The notes: generated by a model not told the origin, from the sequence alone. Shown: positions 11,310 through 22,765, counted from the first letter of the stretch. The stretch is 64,000 nucleotides of DNA from Neckera pumila (GCA_963969595.1 OZ018409.1:7950520-8014519), one strand, 5' to 3'. Numbers and translations are program-made.

Positions 11310-12860
11310 TTAACCTTTAAAGTCCAAAGGATTTTATTTCATCAAATCCACTCAAAATTGGCATTTCTATTGCAAAGTGCAAAAACTTTAGAAATTGTAT
11401 TTTTACATACCTAACCACAAGATTTTGTACTAGACTAGTCTAAAATTGTGTAGAAGAAATTTCAGACACTTTGACCATATAGATTGAAAGAAATTTATCT
11501 TTGAAGTAAAGAAAACCGGATTTTTTGCACCGCGCATACTTGCCTAGATTTTAACCCCTAAATGCCCAAGGCCTATTTTGAGCTTCTTGGAGTTTGCTCT
11601 AATTGAACAAAAAGCCAACATTTTGATAGGTTGAATCAATTTTTTTTGAATTGTGACCATACAAATTCAAACTAGACATGTTAGAGATTACATAAGAAAA
11701 GAAAATACGGCAATATCATTTAAGGATTGAAAGATTCTAATATTTGATTATAAGGGTGTTAAAACTATAAAAATCTTTCAGCTCTTTTTTTGCATGTCAA
11801 ATCTAAAAGATTGGTCACCAAAAAACTATAAGGTTGAAGGGCCTAATATGCATAATTCTAATCAATTTTATGGCTTCTCAAAATCTACTCTACAATTTTT
11901 TAAATGAATTTTTAGTGTGATTTTTTTTCTAAGATCTAGTGTATTTGAGGCTCATTTCCAAAAGCCCTCAACACTACGAAAAGTTAAGATTGCAATGTAT
12001 ACCCTTGCACAAAATCTTAAATAGGAAAATTCATAATCACATTTTCAAAATCAGATTTTTGATGCTAAAACTAGACTTCAAAAATAATTTGTCAAAAAAA
12101 ATAAACCATTAAAATAAAAAAATTAATGAAATCTTATTTAACTTCAAAGTTTTTTTGACACCAAAATTTGGTGCCTTGGGCATTTGGGAGGTTAAGGCTT
12201 GGAATCTTTTTAGCTTAAAATTTTTGCACTACACTTGTTGAAATTTAAAAAATTATATTTTGAAAAATTCAATTGAAAGTCTAAGAAAAAATAGCAAACA
12301 ACACTTGGTTTTCATTCTTTAAATAATTGTTGACTAGAAGTAGGTCCGAGGTTGAATGTTAATTGAAAAGTTAAATCATTAATAATTTATAATGGAATTG
12401 AAATACAATAATCCCAATAATTAGATTGTTCAAGCGATCAAACTTACCCTAACAAACAATTTTTTTGAAAAATTGTAAAAACTGCATTCAAAAATGAATC
12501 TTATAAGTTACTTTTTTAAGAAGATGCTTAGATTGCCCCAAAACAATATTGTCTATAACTTTCTCATTATTTATCCAAATAGAATGAATCAAATTTTCCC
12601 ATGTACACAAGAGTATTTTCTATAAAAAAGAAAATTTTGAAATTTTATTTAGATTTTTTGTCATTTTTTTGGTACTATTTGACAAACCTTGTTTTGGACT
12701 TAAAGTGGCAAAACTCTTGCTTTCGAACATGGATTGAAATAAAAATTATATTTTCCTAAAATTGATGTGTTTTTCTATTTTCAAAAACATTTCAAAAAAT
12801 TACAACAAAAATTGAGACTATACTATACGGTCCTATCCAAAATTCATTTTATTTCTCGAG
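11310..12860 (+). mobile_element. TTAA inverted-repeat element, forward copy, interrupted by a nested element
   Basis: The left end reads TTAACCTTTAAAGTCCAAAG. The next 240 bp align with the start of the copies at 25573 and 47304, sharing the ATTTTTACAT...TAGGATCTT-like block and the AATTTCAGA block. Homology stops at 11550, where another TTAA element begins. It resumes after 12195 with AAAATTTTTGCACTACA and GACTAGAAGTAGGT, and continues to about 12860. The two parts add up to about 0.9 kb, the family length. The right terminus is eroded. Confidence 0.75.
11551..12195. mobile_element. nested 645-bp TTAA element with inverted termini
   Basis: The left end is TTAACCCCTAAATGCCCAAG and the right end is CTTGGGCATTTGGGAGGTTAA in inverted orientation: CCCAAATGCCCAAGGC on the complement against CCCTAAATGCCCAAGGC. 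TTAA flanks both sides. In the sibling copy at 47304 the site reads CTAGATTTTATGACTTTG without interruption, so the empty site carries a single TTAA-like word. The interior has no ORF of note, so it is non-autonomous. Confidence 0.8.
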
Positions 12861-13956
12861 GGAACAATGAGATTCAAAGGGTTCAAGAAAGTTTATCTTT
12901 TAAATATTTAGATATTACTTTGGATGAATGAAAGTTATTTGGACAAAACATTGAATTGAAGTGCTTCCCATGCACAATGAGTTGCAACAACTATTTACTT
13001 GTATCTTTGGCTAATACTTATTTTGAATGTGGTCTTTCACAAATTTTTATAGATTCTTCACGAGGTTCAAATCTTGTAAGTACAGTGGTTAATTTATCAT
13101 TAAGGTAGATTAGCCCATTACTACATAGATTTGCTATCTATGTACTTTGGAGAAGCTATTTATCAACTCCCATAGTTTTAAGAGATTGAAAAATATGAAA
13201 GAAGTCATTTGCAAAAAAAATGAAAACATTCCAACAAAAAATGAATCTTCTTTAATTTTTCAAAGCTAAAATGTTAAAGTGTGAATAGACTATTGTTGAA
13301 GCATGGGTTGACATGTTTGCTCCCCAAGTGCATTGCCATCATAATAAAGGATTGGAACTTGTGGTAATGGGTGAGCCACTGAACACAAATGGAAGGGTCC
13401 TATAGGTGATGGAATTGGATGGATGGTGGTATTAGGCAGTTCTACCTCACAATGCAATAATCCAATGCAACGGTTGTCACTTGTTCACAACTCATATTTC
13501 TAACTACTTGTGGAACCATTTGGGGATTGTGTAAGAATCACATTTAGTGTGTTCACATGAAATTGAACAAACAACATTGTGTACGAAAGGGTGCATTCCC
13601 GTAGCGATGTCCATAACATTGTTGCCGGGTACTGTACTGTACATTGAACTGTACATTGAAGGGAAGAATATGTAGGGGTCAGGTGGCGGCCACAATCACG
13701 TGTACTTACCTTACTGCAGGCAGTACTGCAGGAAGAATGCATCCCATGCAAAGCCCCAACACAGATCGTAAATTCAGGATCTTGGAAGTTTATCTCCAGT
13801 TCCAAATTGGTAGAGCAGTAGAACGCTGTTGAATTCACGTTTACTCAGAGTCCAGTGGAAATGTTTCGACACAACACTTTTGAACAAATTCACATAATAG
13901 ATTTCTAAACATAGGATTTTATGACAACACCTCTATGAACAATTAGCCCTCGGTCA
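12861..13956. other. intergenic, no gene seen
   Basis: AT-rich sequence to about 13300, then more balanced composition downstream of the GEM-like gene. The last part (from about 13850) is probably the 3' UTR and terminator region of that gene. Two overlapping short frames on the minus strand at 13500-13838 show no family signature. Confidence 0.4.
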
Positions 13957-15747
13957 TTACTTGTAATTCTTTGTGTAAGGATTGGTTGGATTAGGACTAT
14001 AGTTTGGAGGCACACCAGCAGTTGGGTTGTGCCCAGGAGTCGATGATGAGGGAGGTTGTTGCGCCGCCGTCTTCTTCATTCCTGGCACCGACAACCCAGC
14101 CCAGGGGGACTTCAATCCACCATTGGGATCAATCGCTCCGATGTGCTCGAGAGCCAGTTGCACGTTCCTCACAGCTTTGTCGTAGTTCACAAACCCCATG
14201 AACCAGAAGTCGTGACCATCTTGCGTCACGATCTGAATGTACCTCTCCAGAGGCTTGTTCTCGTTGAAAGATGGAACAACCTCCTTTACTTTGTCCAAAG
14301 GCACAAGCATCTATGCACAAAAAGAGATGAGCTTTCAGTACATAAGAATAAGAAGTCAGATTCACAAATCTTCATTCTTGTGAAGGTGGTGAATAATCAT
14401 GAATCAATGTGAACTGTCAAACGAGAAACGATCCGTTTGAGCAAGGGAACTAACCTTGTAGTAACTCCAGGCTTGCTGGCCGGGAGTGGGTGCATACGAG
14501 AGAGGTCGATCGCTGCAGAAAGAGAACTTCAAGTTCGAGATGTAAAGAGTGCCAGACACGGGACCCGTCGAGGTGGACAGGTAACAAGCGTATGTCTTCC
14601 GAAGCTGCTCTCCTGCGGCCATTCCAAAAGTGGACTTATAGAGCCCTTCAAAGCCACCCTCTTGCACCAGCTTGAGTCCCTGGCTCATCCTTCCTCGGGC
14701 TGCATCTGCAATTGATGGACCAGTCTTCACTGCCATCCATCCACAGTTGCAAAAGTAAGCGACTGTACACTCAGTACATGCAATATACACGCGATAAATC
14801 TTTCAAGAGCTCTAAAGTAGACCCCCCGAAATGCACACTTCTGGTACATTATCTCCATAGAACATACAATAAGTGTCCCCCGAGCAGCATGCATCCCAAA
14901 ATCAATACAAAACTCAACAAGCGCATTAAAACTGCAGTACAGATAACTTGCAACGATTCTCCACTGTCACTTACTATGGCTCCAAATGTTCTCTGCAAAT
15001 AATTCTGCTTTCCCCATGTACTTATTGAAACTCTCCACAATCGTATTAATAGGACCTGAAAATCAAAGACAAAGAGCACATCAACACAAAAACAATCAAA
15101 CATCTCGTCCAAACCTGTTGAAGGACGCTACCCTTATATTTTGGATCACATTCTAAAGAAAATTCCAACGATGACAAACTCATATATCAAAACTCAAACT
15201 TCAACTTGCAGGTGAGGTGTGACAAAAAACACAAACACTAAAATTCTGCTACCTACTGCAGTTGCAGATACATACCGGTTCCTGCAGCTGGAACTGACTG
15301 CGTCTGAACATACGGGCTTCCAGGCTGCACTCCCACGGGAACCGTGCCAGGCACCCCCGGCTGTGAAGTAGCCTGCTGCTGGTAAGCGCTAGCTGTACTC
15401 GTATGCTGCGTGGCACCGTTGAAAAATCCATGATCAGTAGTCGATGCCTCGTAAGCGCCACTATGTTGTCTATGTAGGCCACCACCCGTCGCAAAACCGC
15501 TTGCTTGCTCGCCTACTCCACTTCCCGATGCCCCTGCAATCTGCGTTGCAGCCATTTTGTTGTCAGGGTGAGCACTAGGCTCGGATGGCTCTCCCATGGG
15601 AGGTGCTCCGAACGTGTTTGCGGGTGGCTGATAAAAAGGGTTTCGCATGCTTGGCTGTCGATCCTCGGGTGGGGAGGTGAACAGGGGCTCGTCATTGTCG
15701 AAAGTGTATGGAGGGGGTGGCCCCTGGTGGTGATACCCGTAACTCAT
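13957..15747 (-). CDS. GEM-like protein with GRAM domain (ABA-responsive family), 4 exons
   Basis: Coding exons are 15747-15276, 15055-14975, 14729-14455 and 14310-13957. All introns are GT-AG (220, 245 and 144 bp) and every phase agrees, giving 393 aa. The first 157 residues are low-complexity and rich in Pro, Gly, Gln and Ser. Then comes the family signature: GPINTIVESFNKYMGKAE, a short helix FAENIW, and the GRAM domain at about residues 205-315. That domain contains YACYLSTSTGPVSGTLYIS, FCSDRPLSY, GQQAWSYYK and YIQIVTQDGHDFWFMGFVNY. The tail is Pro/Asn-rich. GRAM domains bind phosphoinositides or protein partners at membranes. Plant GEM-like proteins have been linked to ABA response, seed development and epidermal patterning. 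The N-terminal extension is longer than in angiosperm relatives of about 220-300 aa. The start is the first ATG in a frame with no upstream extension, 19 bp after a likely 5' UTR acceptor. Confidence 0.95.
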
Positions 15748-15766
15748 TGTGGACGAGTCGAAATGC

Positions 15767-16423
15767 CTGCGAATGCACAGAAAGGGAATCCCTTGAATCG
15801 CATTCGAAACAAAGTCTTTAAAGAAGTCGAAATTTCTCGAAGCAAAGTCATAACCTAAAACTTGCTAAAAATAATAAAACCTGCGGTTGAGGAAAATTCG
15901 AATTCTGGAGAACGAACGTGAAATTGCACTCCCAAGTAATCGAATCTAGAATTATAATCTCACTACGTAATGGAAACCGACAAAAATCCAAAATGGAAAC
16001 AGCAGAGTGATCCTCCAGCGATCTACACATCGTTCTTTACACCAGATCTATAGACCTAGAGAATGCGAAGTTCTGGTTACTACTCAAGTCATAATTTAAA
16101 ATTCTTTTAAATAATTACACATGTCGTTTCAGGCGAAGCAAACTCAAGTGCGAAAAATTGTAAAATTGCGCTCTGAAGAGTCGCAGACCGATCGGAATCC
16201 ACCACGAAAAAACAAATTCCAAAATGGAAACAGTGAAACAATAGAGCGGCCCTACTGGTACGTCCTTTGCACCACCTAAAGAAAGACAATGTACCATGTG
16301 GCAAAGCGTGGGCGATGAGAACAGACGAAGTACCTCAGGCACTGCCAACTGATTGTAATCTACAATAGCAGGACAAGAACCTAAACAGCGAGAAAAAAGA
16401 GCAGAAAGTGCAAAAGAGCTCAC
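15767..16423 (-). other. probable 5' UTR intron of the GEM-like gene
   Basis: A GATCAG|GTGAGCTC donor at 16423 and a TTCGCAG|GC acceptor at 15767 lie upstream of the ATG on the gene's strand and would leave a 19-nt UTR exon before the start. No coding frame continues across it. This is inference from splice-site look only. Confidence 0.4.
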
Positions 16424-16424
16424 C

Positions 16425-18194
16425 TGATCAAGTGCTGTTTGATTCGTGCGAGAGCTGCGTCGCTGCGACGAGGGCAACTCAGTACATTGTGTAAGAAGGA
16501 GAGGCAGGAGCGGAAGAAAGATTAGCTTATTACACAACGAGAACGGCAGGAAATGCGGAACTGGGGAAGATGGAAATAAGCACGAAGGCGCTACGGTGAC
16601 GGGGTCGACCGTGGAAAAGGGGTCCGCCGCGTGGGCTGCACGCCCACTGCCGTGGATGGAGCGTCCACAGGGTATCCCGCCCTCTCTAATGTCACAACCT
16701 TTTCAGGTCACTCTGGCCATGGCAGTAAGCTTCGCGGAGCTTCGTTTTCTGTGCTCGCGTCAATTTGCAACGCGGTTTGCCCCACGCAGTATTCTTGTGC
16801 ATTATCGACTCAAAACCGATGCAGAAGCGAGCAGGAGAAGTGCGATTAAAGGACAGGAAAGGAGGTGGAAATGAAGAGGATTGCAGGTAGAAGTTTTGAT
16901 CGCATATTCTCAATTATTTTAAAAACGAGTACCATGCAAGAGAGTGGCAAAGAGAGTGCAATACGGGCGGAGCGGAGCCCTGACAGATGGTCGAGATCAT
17001 GTTTTACCAATGGCAAGGAGTTCGTCACAAGACGCTCGAGCAGCTTCTCGGCTGACCTAGACGATCACCAAAAGGTACAATGTATGCATATTTGTGGATT
17101 TGAATGTCAATGATTTGAATTAGACAAGAGTAAGGAGCATTTTCTCAGAATTTGAACGAATGATCGTGTTGCTTCTTGGCAATCTGCTTGCGTGCAGAAT
17201 TGAGTAGCAGAAATCTTTGTGCAGATATCTATATGCATTTATGGTCGTATTCATTAAAATGGCTTATTTCGGAGCTTAGTTACCGAAAATGAACTACGCC
17301 TGTTCTCTAAAGCTTTTCAGTTGTGCATTAGATTGCCTTTCACTGCATTTTCTCCGATTCTGGTTTCGAAGAGTGTCCTTAAGCTGTAAGCACGCTTATT
17401 AAGATTGAAAAACGTTGACAACGATCAAATTGTTGCAGATTAGGAACCGGACAACAAGAATATTCTATTTTCCCGTGACGAGGTATCAGAGCGCAGTACT
17501 TTTGACATTTAGCACAAAGCCCTAAAAACTAGAACTCGTATAGACGACGTTCTATAAATTTGCCAATTCCTCCCATTGTAACGACTAGATGGGGGAATAT
17601 ATAGAGCATGTGTTGTATTTAAGGAAACCACACCCATTTCCGACCACTAACCAGAAGCCGTTCCCTGTGACTGCCCCCCAATCTGTCCATCAAGTGTCCA
17701 AACTCCAACCATGAGGTGGCTTTGTGGCCGTTGGATATCTGTGATTTGTGGTTGGAAATGGGTCCACTAACAATTTGGAGTAGGTGCTTTTCAATTTTAC
17801 ACTTTGACCAAGATTTGTGAAACCATTTTATAATATTTCAGAGGGTTTTTCTTTTTTGCATCTCACTCTCTCCCATTTGCCTTCCCTTCTGTCCATTTGT
17901 TTTCCACACCGACTTCATGGTCTGCTCCCCATGGCTTAAACGGACGCTAATGGGTGTAGTTACCTTATCTGCGGTGTACGTACGGAGTTTTAGTTTCTCT
18001 TGTACCACCCTGAAGGCAGCACTCCTATCTTAGCCTTTTCAACTAGAATTACTCCTCTACGGCTTCTATTTCCCGACTTCCTCTACTTTGATGCCCTGGT
18101 GGCGGATTTCATGAGCTCTTCGATCGAAGCTTCTAATCCATGCTTATTATTTACACAGCAGCGGATTCGTTTGGGTCAGCGCTGATGTTCGTGA
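16425..18194. other. intergenic and upstream region, no gene seen
   Basis: The first 600 bp should hold the promoter and first UTR exon of the GEM-like gene. They are relatively rich in G+C, with open frames on both strands that match nothing I know. From 17100 to 18194 the sequence is AT-richer with no supported gene. Confidence 0.35.
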
Positions 18195-18542
18195 CTACTC
18201 CCGTTCTCCATTGTGAAAGTGACTTTGGGGGCAGCGGGGAAAGTAAGGGTGCACGTTGTTCTCGTAAAGAACGATTCCACCTCGGCACTGCAGCAACACA
18301 AGCCACGCCGCGACCACCAGCTTGGCTGCGGGTTCGAATGGGATCCAGGCGATCACAGGTGCGGCAATCGGCTCCACGGTCGACAGCAAGAGTGCAACAT
18401 CCAATACGTCATCCACAACTGGTCATCCGTCTTGTTCTGCGTCTTGAACGCCATGATGGAGGGCCACCAACGGGTACCAAAGCGTCATCACGGGACCTGT
18501 CAAGGGGTATACCAGCAATGCTACTGCCCTTAGCCATCCCAT
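18195..18542 (-). pseudogene. HVA22/TB2-DP1-like protein with two compensating frameshifts
   Basis: The minus strand encodes a recognisable HVA22 (TB2/DP1/Yop1) domain, split over two frames. The pieces are LVYPL near the N-terminus, then TQNKTDDQLWMTYWMLHS, then VIAWIPFEPAAKLVVAAWLV and YENNVHPYF before the TAG at 18197-18195. Compared with the family there is one extra base in the G-run at 18461-18463 and one missing base near 18388-18391, about 72 bp apart. The net frame is restored. Without correction the frame from the ATG at 18542 hits a TGA soon after the first shift. HVA22 proteins are reticulon-like membrane-shaping proteins of the ER, often ABA- or stress-induced. The region has no intron where family members usually have several, which suggests a retrocopy. 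A strong pyrimidine tract and TGCAG just before the ATG could be an intron acceptor, so an upstream exon is possible. Sequencing error cannot be excluded. Confidence 0.75.
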
Positions 18543-19555
18543 CCTGCAGCAGAATTAGAACTCAAAGACAATTCAGAAAGGAAAAAATAACATTCGTATA
18601 GCAATGGGGAGATCAGTCCAACTACAGACCACCATGCCGCACGATCGAATATCCTGGGAGATGATTGAAGGCCAAAATAATGAGCGTCAGCATATAAGAT
18701 ATCTCCACGCCATTTACAGAGTCAATCCCATGCTCATCTTGTTGGATTGGCATCCCGACTTATTCCATGATCGTTTTCGAGTGAAACTTTCTTATTAGTT
18801 GTCACTGAAGGTTGATTTTATCTATATTCTTTTTTATATAGGTATATTTCGAGAGTGGACAATGTTTATCCACGCTAAAAACTAAATGAGATTCTATTTT
18901 GGTATCACGAAGCACAGAATCTTCACAAACTAATGATGATCGTGTACATAACAGGGTATGTGAGTATACCGGAGGAATCATCTTTGGGCAGGTCACAATT
19001 ATATTGCTAATGTTCTCGGCTTGTGTAAGCATGATTATAACGTTGCTAATGTTCTCAACATGTATGAATCTTCGCGTCATGCTCAGAGAGAGTAACTACA
19101 CTGTTATCAAGGCAGGTCAGGAACCTATCGGGTTTGCCGCGATGGTGAGGGACTGAGGGTGGATACTTCACCTTCTCCTACTCTGGTATTTAGTCAATAC
19201 AGTACCAATGGTTTCAGAATCAGTAATTTGTATAATTCGATATATTGCCGAGATTCCGGTCCCAAAAAATTTGTTCATACCCTGATGAGTATGTAATAAC
19301 AACCACACCTCCATTTCACCATTACCCTGTATTCTACACAAAGAATGTGCTAACATTCTTCCCTTCCCTGTGAATCACCTGTGCCCTACACTGCCGGTAC
19401 ATTTAACGGCGTACTACACTACAAAACTTGACATTCAACTAGTGGCAAATTAGCCTACGCAAAACCAGCGTGGCACTGTACACGGAAACTCCAATTTGCC
19501 TCCAACTGAACTGAGAAAAACAAAAACCTTCACTCATTGAAGCGAGGATGAAAAT
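18543..19555. other. intergenic between the HVA22-like copy and the HMA gene
   Basis: No gene is supported. A short motif TTGCTAATGTTCTC occurs twice, at about 19003 and 19044. The part just below 19556 should be the 3' UTR of the HMA gene. Confidence 0.4.
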
Positions 19556-20598
19556 TTAATAATACTCCGACTCCACATGTTTCAAGTAGTGCGGATTCGT
19601 GACGGGGACCTGGCTGAGCGACACTTGCGGCCGGAGAAGGGCGGGCCGCTGGTTATGGTGCGGGACGTAGTGAGTCTCCGTCATGCCGGGCCGGAACTCG
19701 TTCCCCATGGAAATATACTCCGCGTCGTGGTAGCGATGATTCTGAAACGACGGCATGCGGCGCACACCGTGGTATTCACGCTGCACGTCCACGGGCACAA
19801 ACGCGTTTGTCTGTCGACCATCATACCGCTGAACTCGCCCAAACGAGGGTTCCCGGTTCATGCGTCTGTCGAACGAGTTCCCACGCCGCAGCTGTTGGGG
19901 CATGATCACGGGCTCTTGCATCACGGGAGCCCGCATCATGGGCGACATGTGGCCCTCGTGGGGGAAGCGGCCGAAGCCGCTGGAGTTCGCGCGGACGAGT
20001 GGGTTCGTCGTGTAGCGCGACTCGCTGATGGTGTTGTTGTTTCGGCCGCTCTCAATGGGGAGGCTGGTGGCGTTGATGTAGGTGCTGTTGTTGAAGAAGG
20101 CGGAATTCTTCTTCACCTTCTTGACTTTCCGGAGAGCTTTCAACGGGTCCACGAAGCCAGTGACGGTCACGCGCTGGTTGTACAGGTCGCAGATCACGTC
20201 GCGCACACCGTGCAGCTCCTCGAGCTCCTCCTTCACTTTCTCCCGGCACTTCTCGCAGCACATGGGCACTGTAAGCTCTAACACCGGGAGCTTCGAGTTG
20301 AGCCCATCGAGTGACTGGAAGCCACGGTTCCGGTACAGGTACTCGTTGGGGTAGTCGAGATCATCTTTGCTCGAGAAGAGCTGCATCATTGGAGAACAGA
20401 TATGGAACACAGGGTCAAGAAAGTAGAGACAAAACACAGAAATTTTAAGATATCTGGCCAACGAAATCCCTAGCACGAATTAACGCGGAACACCAAGAAC
20501 CTTAACTGGTAATCAAGACATGCACGCCCACAGCAACGTAAGAATGGAACAGGTTAAAACAGTACCTCCTTAATCCCCTCTTTCAACCGACTCGCCAT
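19556..20598 (-). CDS. HMA (heavy-metal-associated) domain protein, 2 exons
   Basis: Exon 1 is 20598-20566 and encodes MASRLKEGIKE. It ends in GAG|GTACTG. The intron of 185 bp ends in ATGCAG, and exon 2 (20380-19556) continues in phase with LFSSKDDLDYPNEYLYRN, giving 285 aa. The HMA domain spans about residues 42-104. Its metal-binding motif MCCEKC (residues 51-56) fits MxCxxC, followed by the GVRDV and VTVTGFVDPLKALRKVKK strands and helix. The remaining 180 residues are basic, rich in Asn, Arg, Pro and Met, and probably disordered. There is no CaaX box (the protein ends ESEYY), so it belongs with non-isoprenylated HMA plant proteins and not typical HIPPs. It likely binds a soft or transition metal or acts as a metal-dependent adaptor; the partner is unknown. 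The ATG at 20389 inside the intron tail is an alternative start but gives a poorer N-terminus. A long open frame lies on the opposite strand and is not considered real. Confidence 0.92.
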
Positions 20599-20777
20599 TT
20601 AATTCGTCTTTGCAGATACTCCCTTCCTTACAAACTCCACCAAATAGCAACAATTGCAGATAATTATACTTCACCGGTAGCTACAACTGCTCTCTGCCCG
20701 TCAATCCCAAGCTCTGCGTTTCAAGTACTCGTCTCAGGAAACCAATCTCCAAGCTCTCTGTTTCACGCACTTGACAG

Positions 20778-20785
20778 TATATATA
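20778..20785 (-). promoter_or_regulatory. TATA box candidate for the HMA gene
   Basis: On the gene strand the sequence reads GGGGTATATATACTGTC, 180 bp upstream of the ATG. A start about 30 bp downstream would give a 5' leader of about 150 nt. Supported by sequence look and position only. Confidence 0.45.
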
Positions 20786-20799
20786 CCCCAACCTTAACC

Positions 20800-21914
20800 C
20801 ACTGGCACTCTTCAACAAGGATTCGTTCAACACACGACAGCACTCTCTACGAAGTCCGAAGCCCACTCAGAAGCTCACGAGTCCGCTTCTAGCTTGGTCG
20901 TCACTCCACAACCGAAATTCGAGGGTCCAAGCAAGCAAAGCCAAGGATTCAAAGTTTACAAGCTATATCCGCGGCACCCGACCGACCCACTGCAAAACGG
21001 CTCTAACAATCGAGTCCAACACAACCTCCAAATGCCCAACTGAACAACAATTCTAAGGTACGAGCGAAGGAAACAGGCAGCTTGTCCGTTGCGAAAATGA
21101 TCATTTACCCAGTGTAACTTAACTTAATTCCCACCCAAGGAGGTGCCGATCACTATATGAGAGAGGCCTCAGAGGAGGGAGAGCTGCCGAGATCTGTGGA
21201 GAACGCGACACGTGGTCAGAGATCGAAATATCCAAGTTGATCGTTAGAGACTCGGGCTGGCTAGTGGCTACGAAGGTAGGCTAACCCTAAAATGGAGAGT
21301 TTGAGACCCACCTTGTCACTCCTGCTACGCTACAGTCAAGGAAATCAGCCTAGATTCGTGCGCTGTCTACTTTTGGGGGTCCAATTAAAAAGCTCTGAGG
21401 ACCGACTACAGTCCAGTCATCACACGAGTGTGTACTGGAGTACTGTACTTTCATTCATGTTCATTCGTGGAAGCTCATTCTAGAACCCTCTTGAACGCGT
21501 GCTGTCATGCTGACGTGTGTCACTGGTCAGAGCAGAAACCCGCGCAAACTTCAAACTTTTTTTGGTACTTGTGTAAATTTTTGTTTTTTCTTTTAAAACT
21601 TCAAACTTTTAGTCATTGCACACATAACATTCATTAGCCTCAAGAGAGGCTACCTTTTCCTCTCTGGAGTCCTCATCCACAAAATTCATCCTCCCAGCAT
21701 GAATGTAAGCTTCGATACGGGGATAGTGGCAATAAGTTATAGTATTCTCCATTTTCTTTTGTTAATTTTAGGACCAAACATACAAATCAACAAATATTTG
21801 TAGAGAAAGATGGTTTGCCAAAAACTCTAAAAATTTAATGAATAATACACTAATGCAACCTTACCATTTGCCTTCAATAACTCATTTTGGATTTTCTAGT
21901 GAGAAGACACTCTT
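20800..21914. other. upstream region of the HMA gene, then AT-rich spacer
   Basis: 20800-21300 is fairly balanced in composition and likely includes distal promoter sequence. After 21600 the composition drops to AT-rich repeat-like DNA. No gene is supported. Confidence 0.4.
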
Positions 21915-22475
21915 TATATACACATGGGGTGGTAGGAGGTAGAACAACCCATGTGGGATAAACTCAAGTTAGAATTTGTAGTTTGTGAAGCACTCATAGT
22001 TAAAAATTAATTTTGTTAAAAGTAAAATTTTAGACCTCATTTAGGTATAGTAGAATAACTTTTCTCAAAAAACTTTGAACTAAAAGAAGTTGGTAAATGA
22101 AGACAAGTTTCACTTCCAAAAATCTTTTTGGCATTTTGAATCTCCAATCAAAAGTTATGGACAAATTTGAGAGAGGGGTTGGAATGGACAAATTTTTTAA
22201 CATTTTTCTAACCCCTCTCTCAAATTTGTCCATAACTTTTGATTGGAGATTCAAAATGCCAAAAAGATTTTTGGAAGTGAAACTTGTCTTCATTTACCAA
22301 CTTCTTTTAGTTCAAAGTTTTTTGAGAAAAGTTATTCTACTATACCTAAATGAGGTCTAAAATTTTACTTTTAACAAAATTATTTTTTAACTATGAGTGC
22401 TTCACAAACTACAAATTCTAACTTGAGTTTATCCCACATGGGTTGTTCTACCGCCTACCACTCCAAGTGTATATA
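21915..22475. mobile_element. foldback element with near-perfect 266-bp arms
   Basis: Positions 21915-22180 and 22210-22475 are inverted copies around a 29-bp loop (centre at about 22195). Paired positions sum to 44390 over the whole length without an indel that I could find. Mismatches are few, mainly towards the outer ends. Each arm contains AAAAGTTATGGACAAATTTG. Mirror-image open frames arise on both strands simply because the arms are inverted copies. Diverged relatives are at 56921-57232 and 61741-62065. The near identity suggests recent origin or conversion between arms. A transcript across it would form a long hairpin. Confidence 0.9.
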
Positions 22476-22496
22476 TATATAGCTTTCTCTTCCATT

Positions 22497-22606
22497 GAAA
22501 ACTCAAAACATTATTGGTTTTATACAAATGCAAGCCAAAAGTTAAAAGAATAATGAACCAAATTTTTGTCTTGCATTCATAGAAACCAATAATATTTTGA
22601 GTTTTC
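22497..22606. repeat. short inverted repeat, hairpin with 37-38-nt arms
   Basis: GAAAACTCAAAACATTATTG at 22497 pairs with CAATAATATTTTGAGTTTTC ending at 22606. Pairing extends inward through AAATGCAAG / CTTGCATT, leaving a loop of about 35 nt. It lies directly beside the long foldback. It could be the end of the same element or a miRNA-precursor-like hairpin; the sequence alone does not decide. Confidence 0.7.
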
Positions 22607-22765
22607 AAAACACACACTGTATAGTGTAGAACGCTGGTTATTGTATGTTTGATTTAATGGGTGTATGAACTTTGGTTTTGTTTTAATTTTTAATGTACGT
22701 TGTACAAATGCAGCCAACTGATTTACTCTCTGACAAAATTGACGTGTGTAAATTAGCTAATGATA

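Noticed and set aside
15505..15858. Plus-strand frame over the first exon of the GEM-like gene
   Set aside because: Antisense shadow of a coding exon with verified splice phases.
17481..17492. AGGTATCAGAGC, resembling an initiator-tRNA primer binding site of LTR retrotransposons
   Set aside because: No LTR pair, TG...CA ends, polypurine tract or gag-pol fragment was found nearby; a chance match of this length is plausible.
19577..20281. 234-codon open frame on the plus strand opposite the HMA gene
   Set aside because: It is antisense to a well-supported coding exon and exists because of that exon's codon bias. The composition is rich in His/Arg/Val with no family signature.
22030..22360. 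Two open frames giving the same peptide on opposite strands
   Set aside because: They are the two arms of a perfect inverted repeat, not separate genes.
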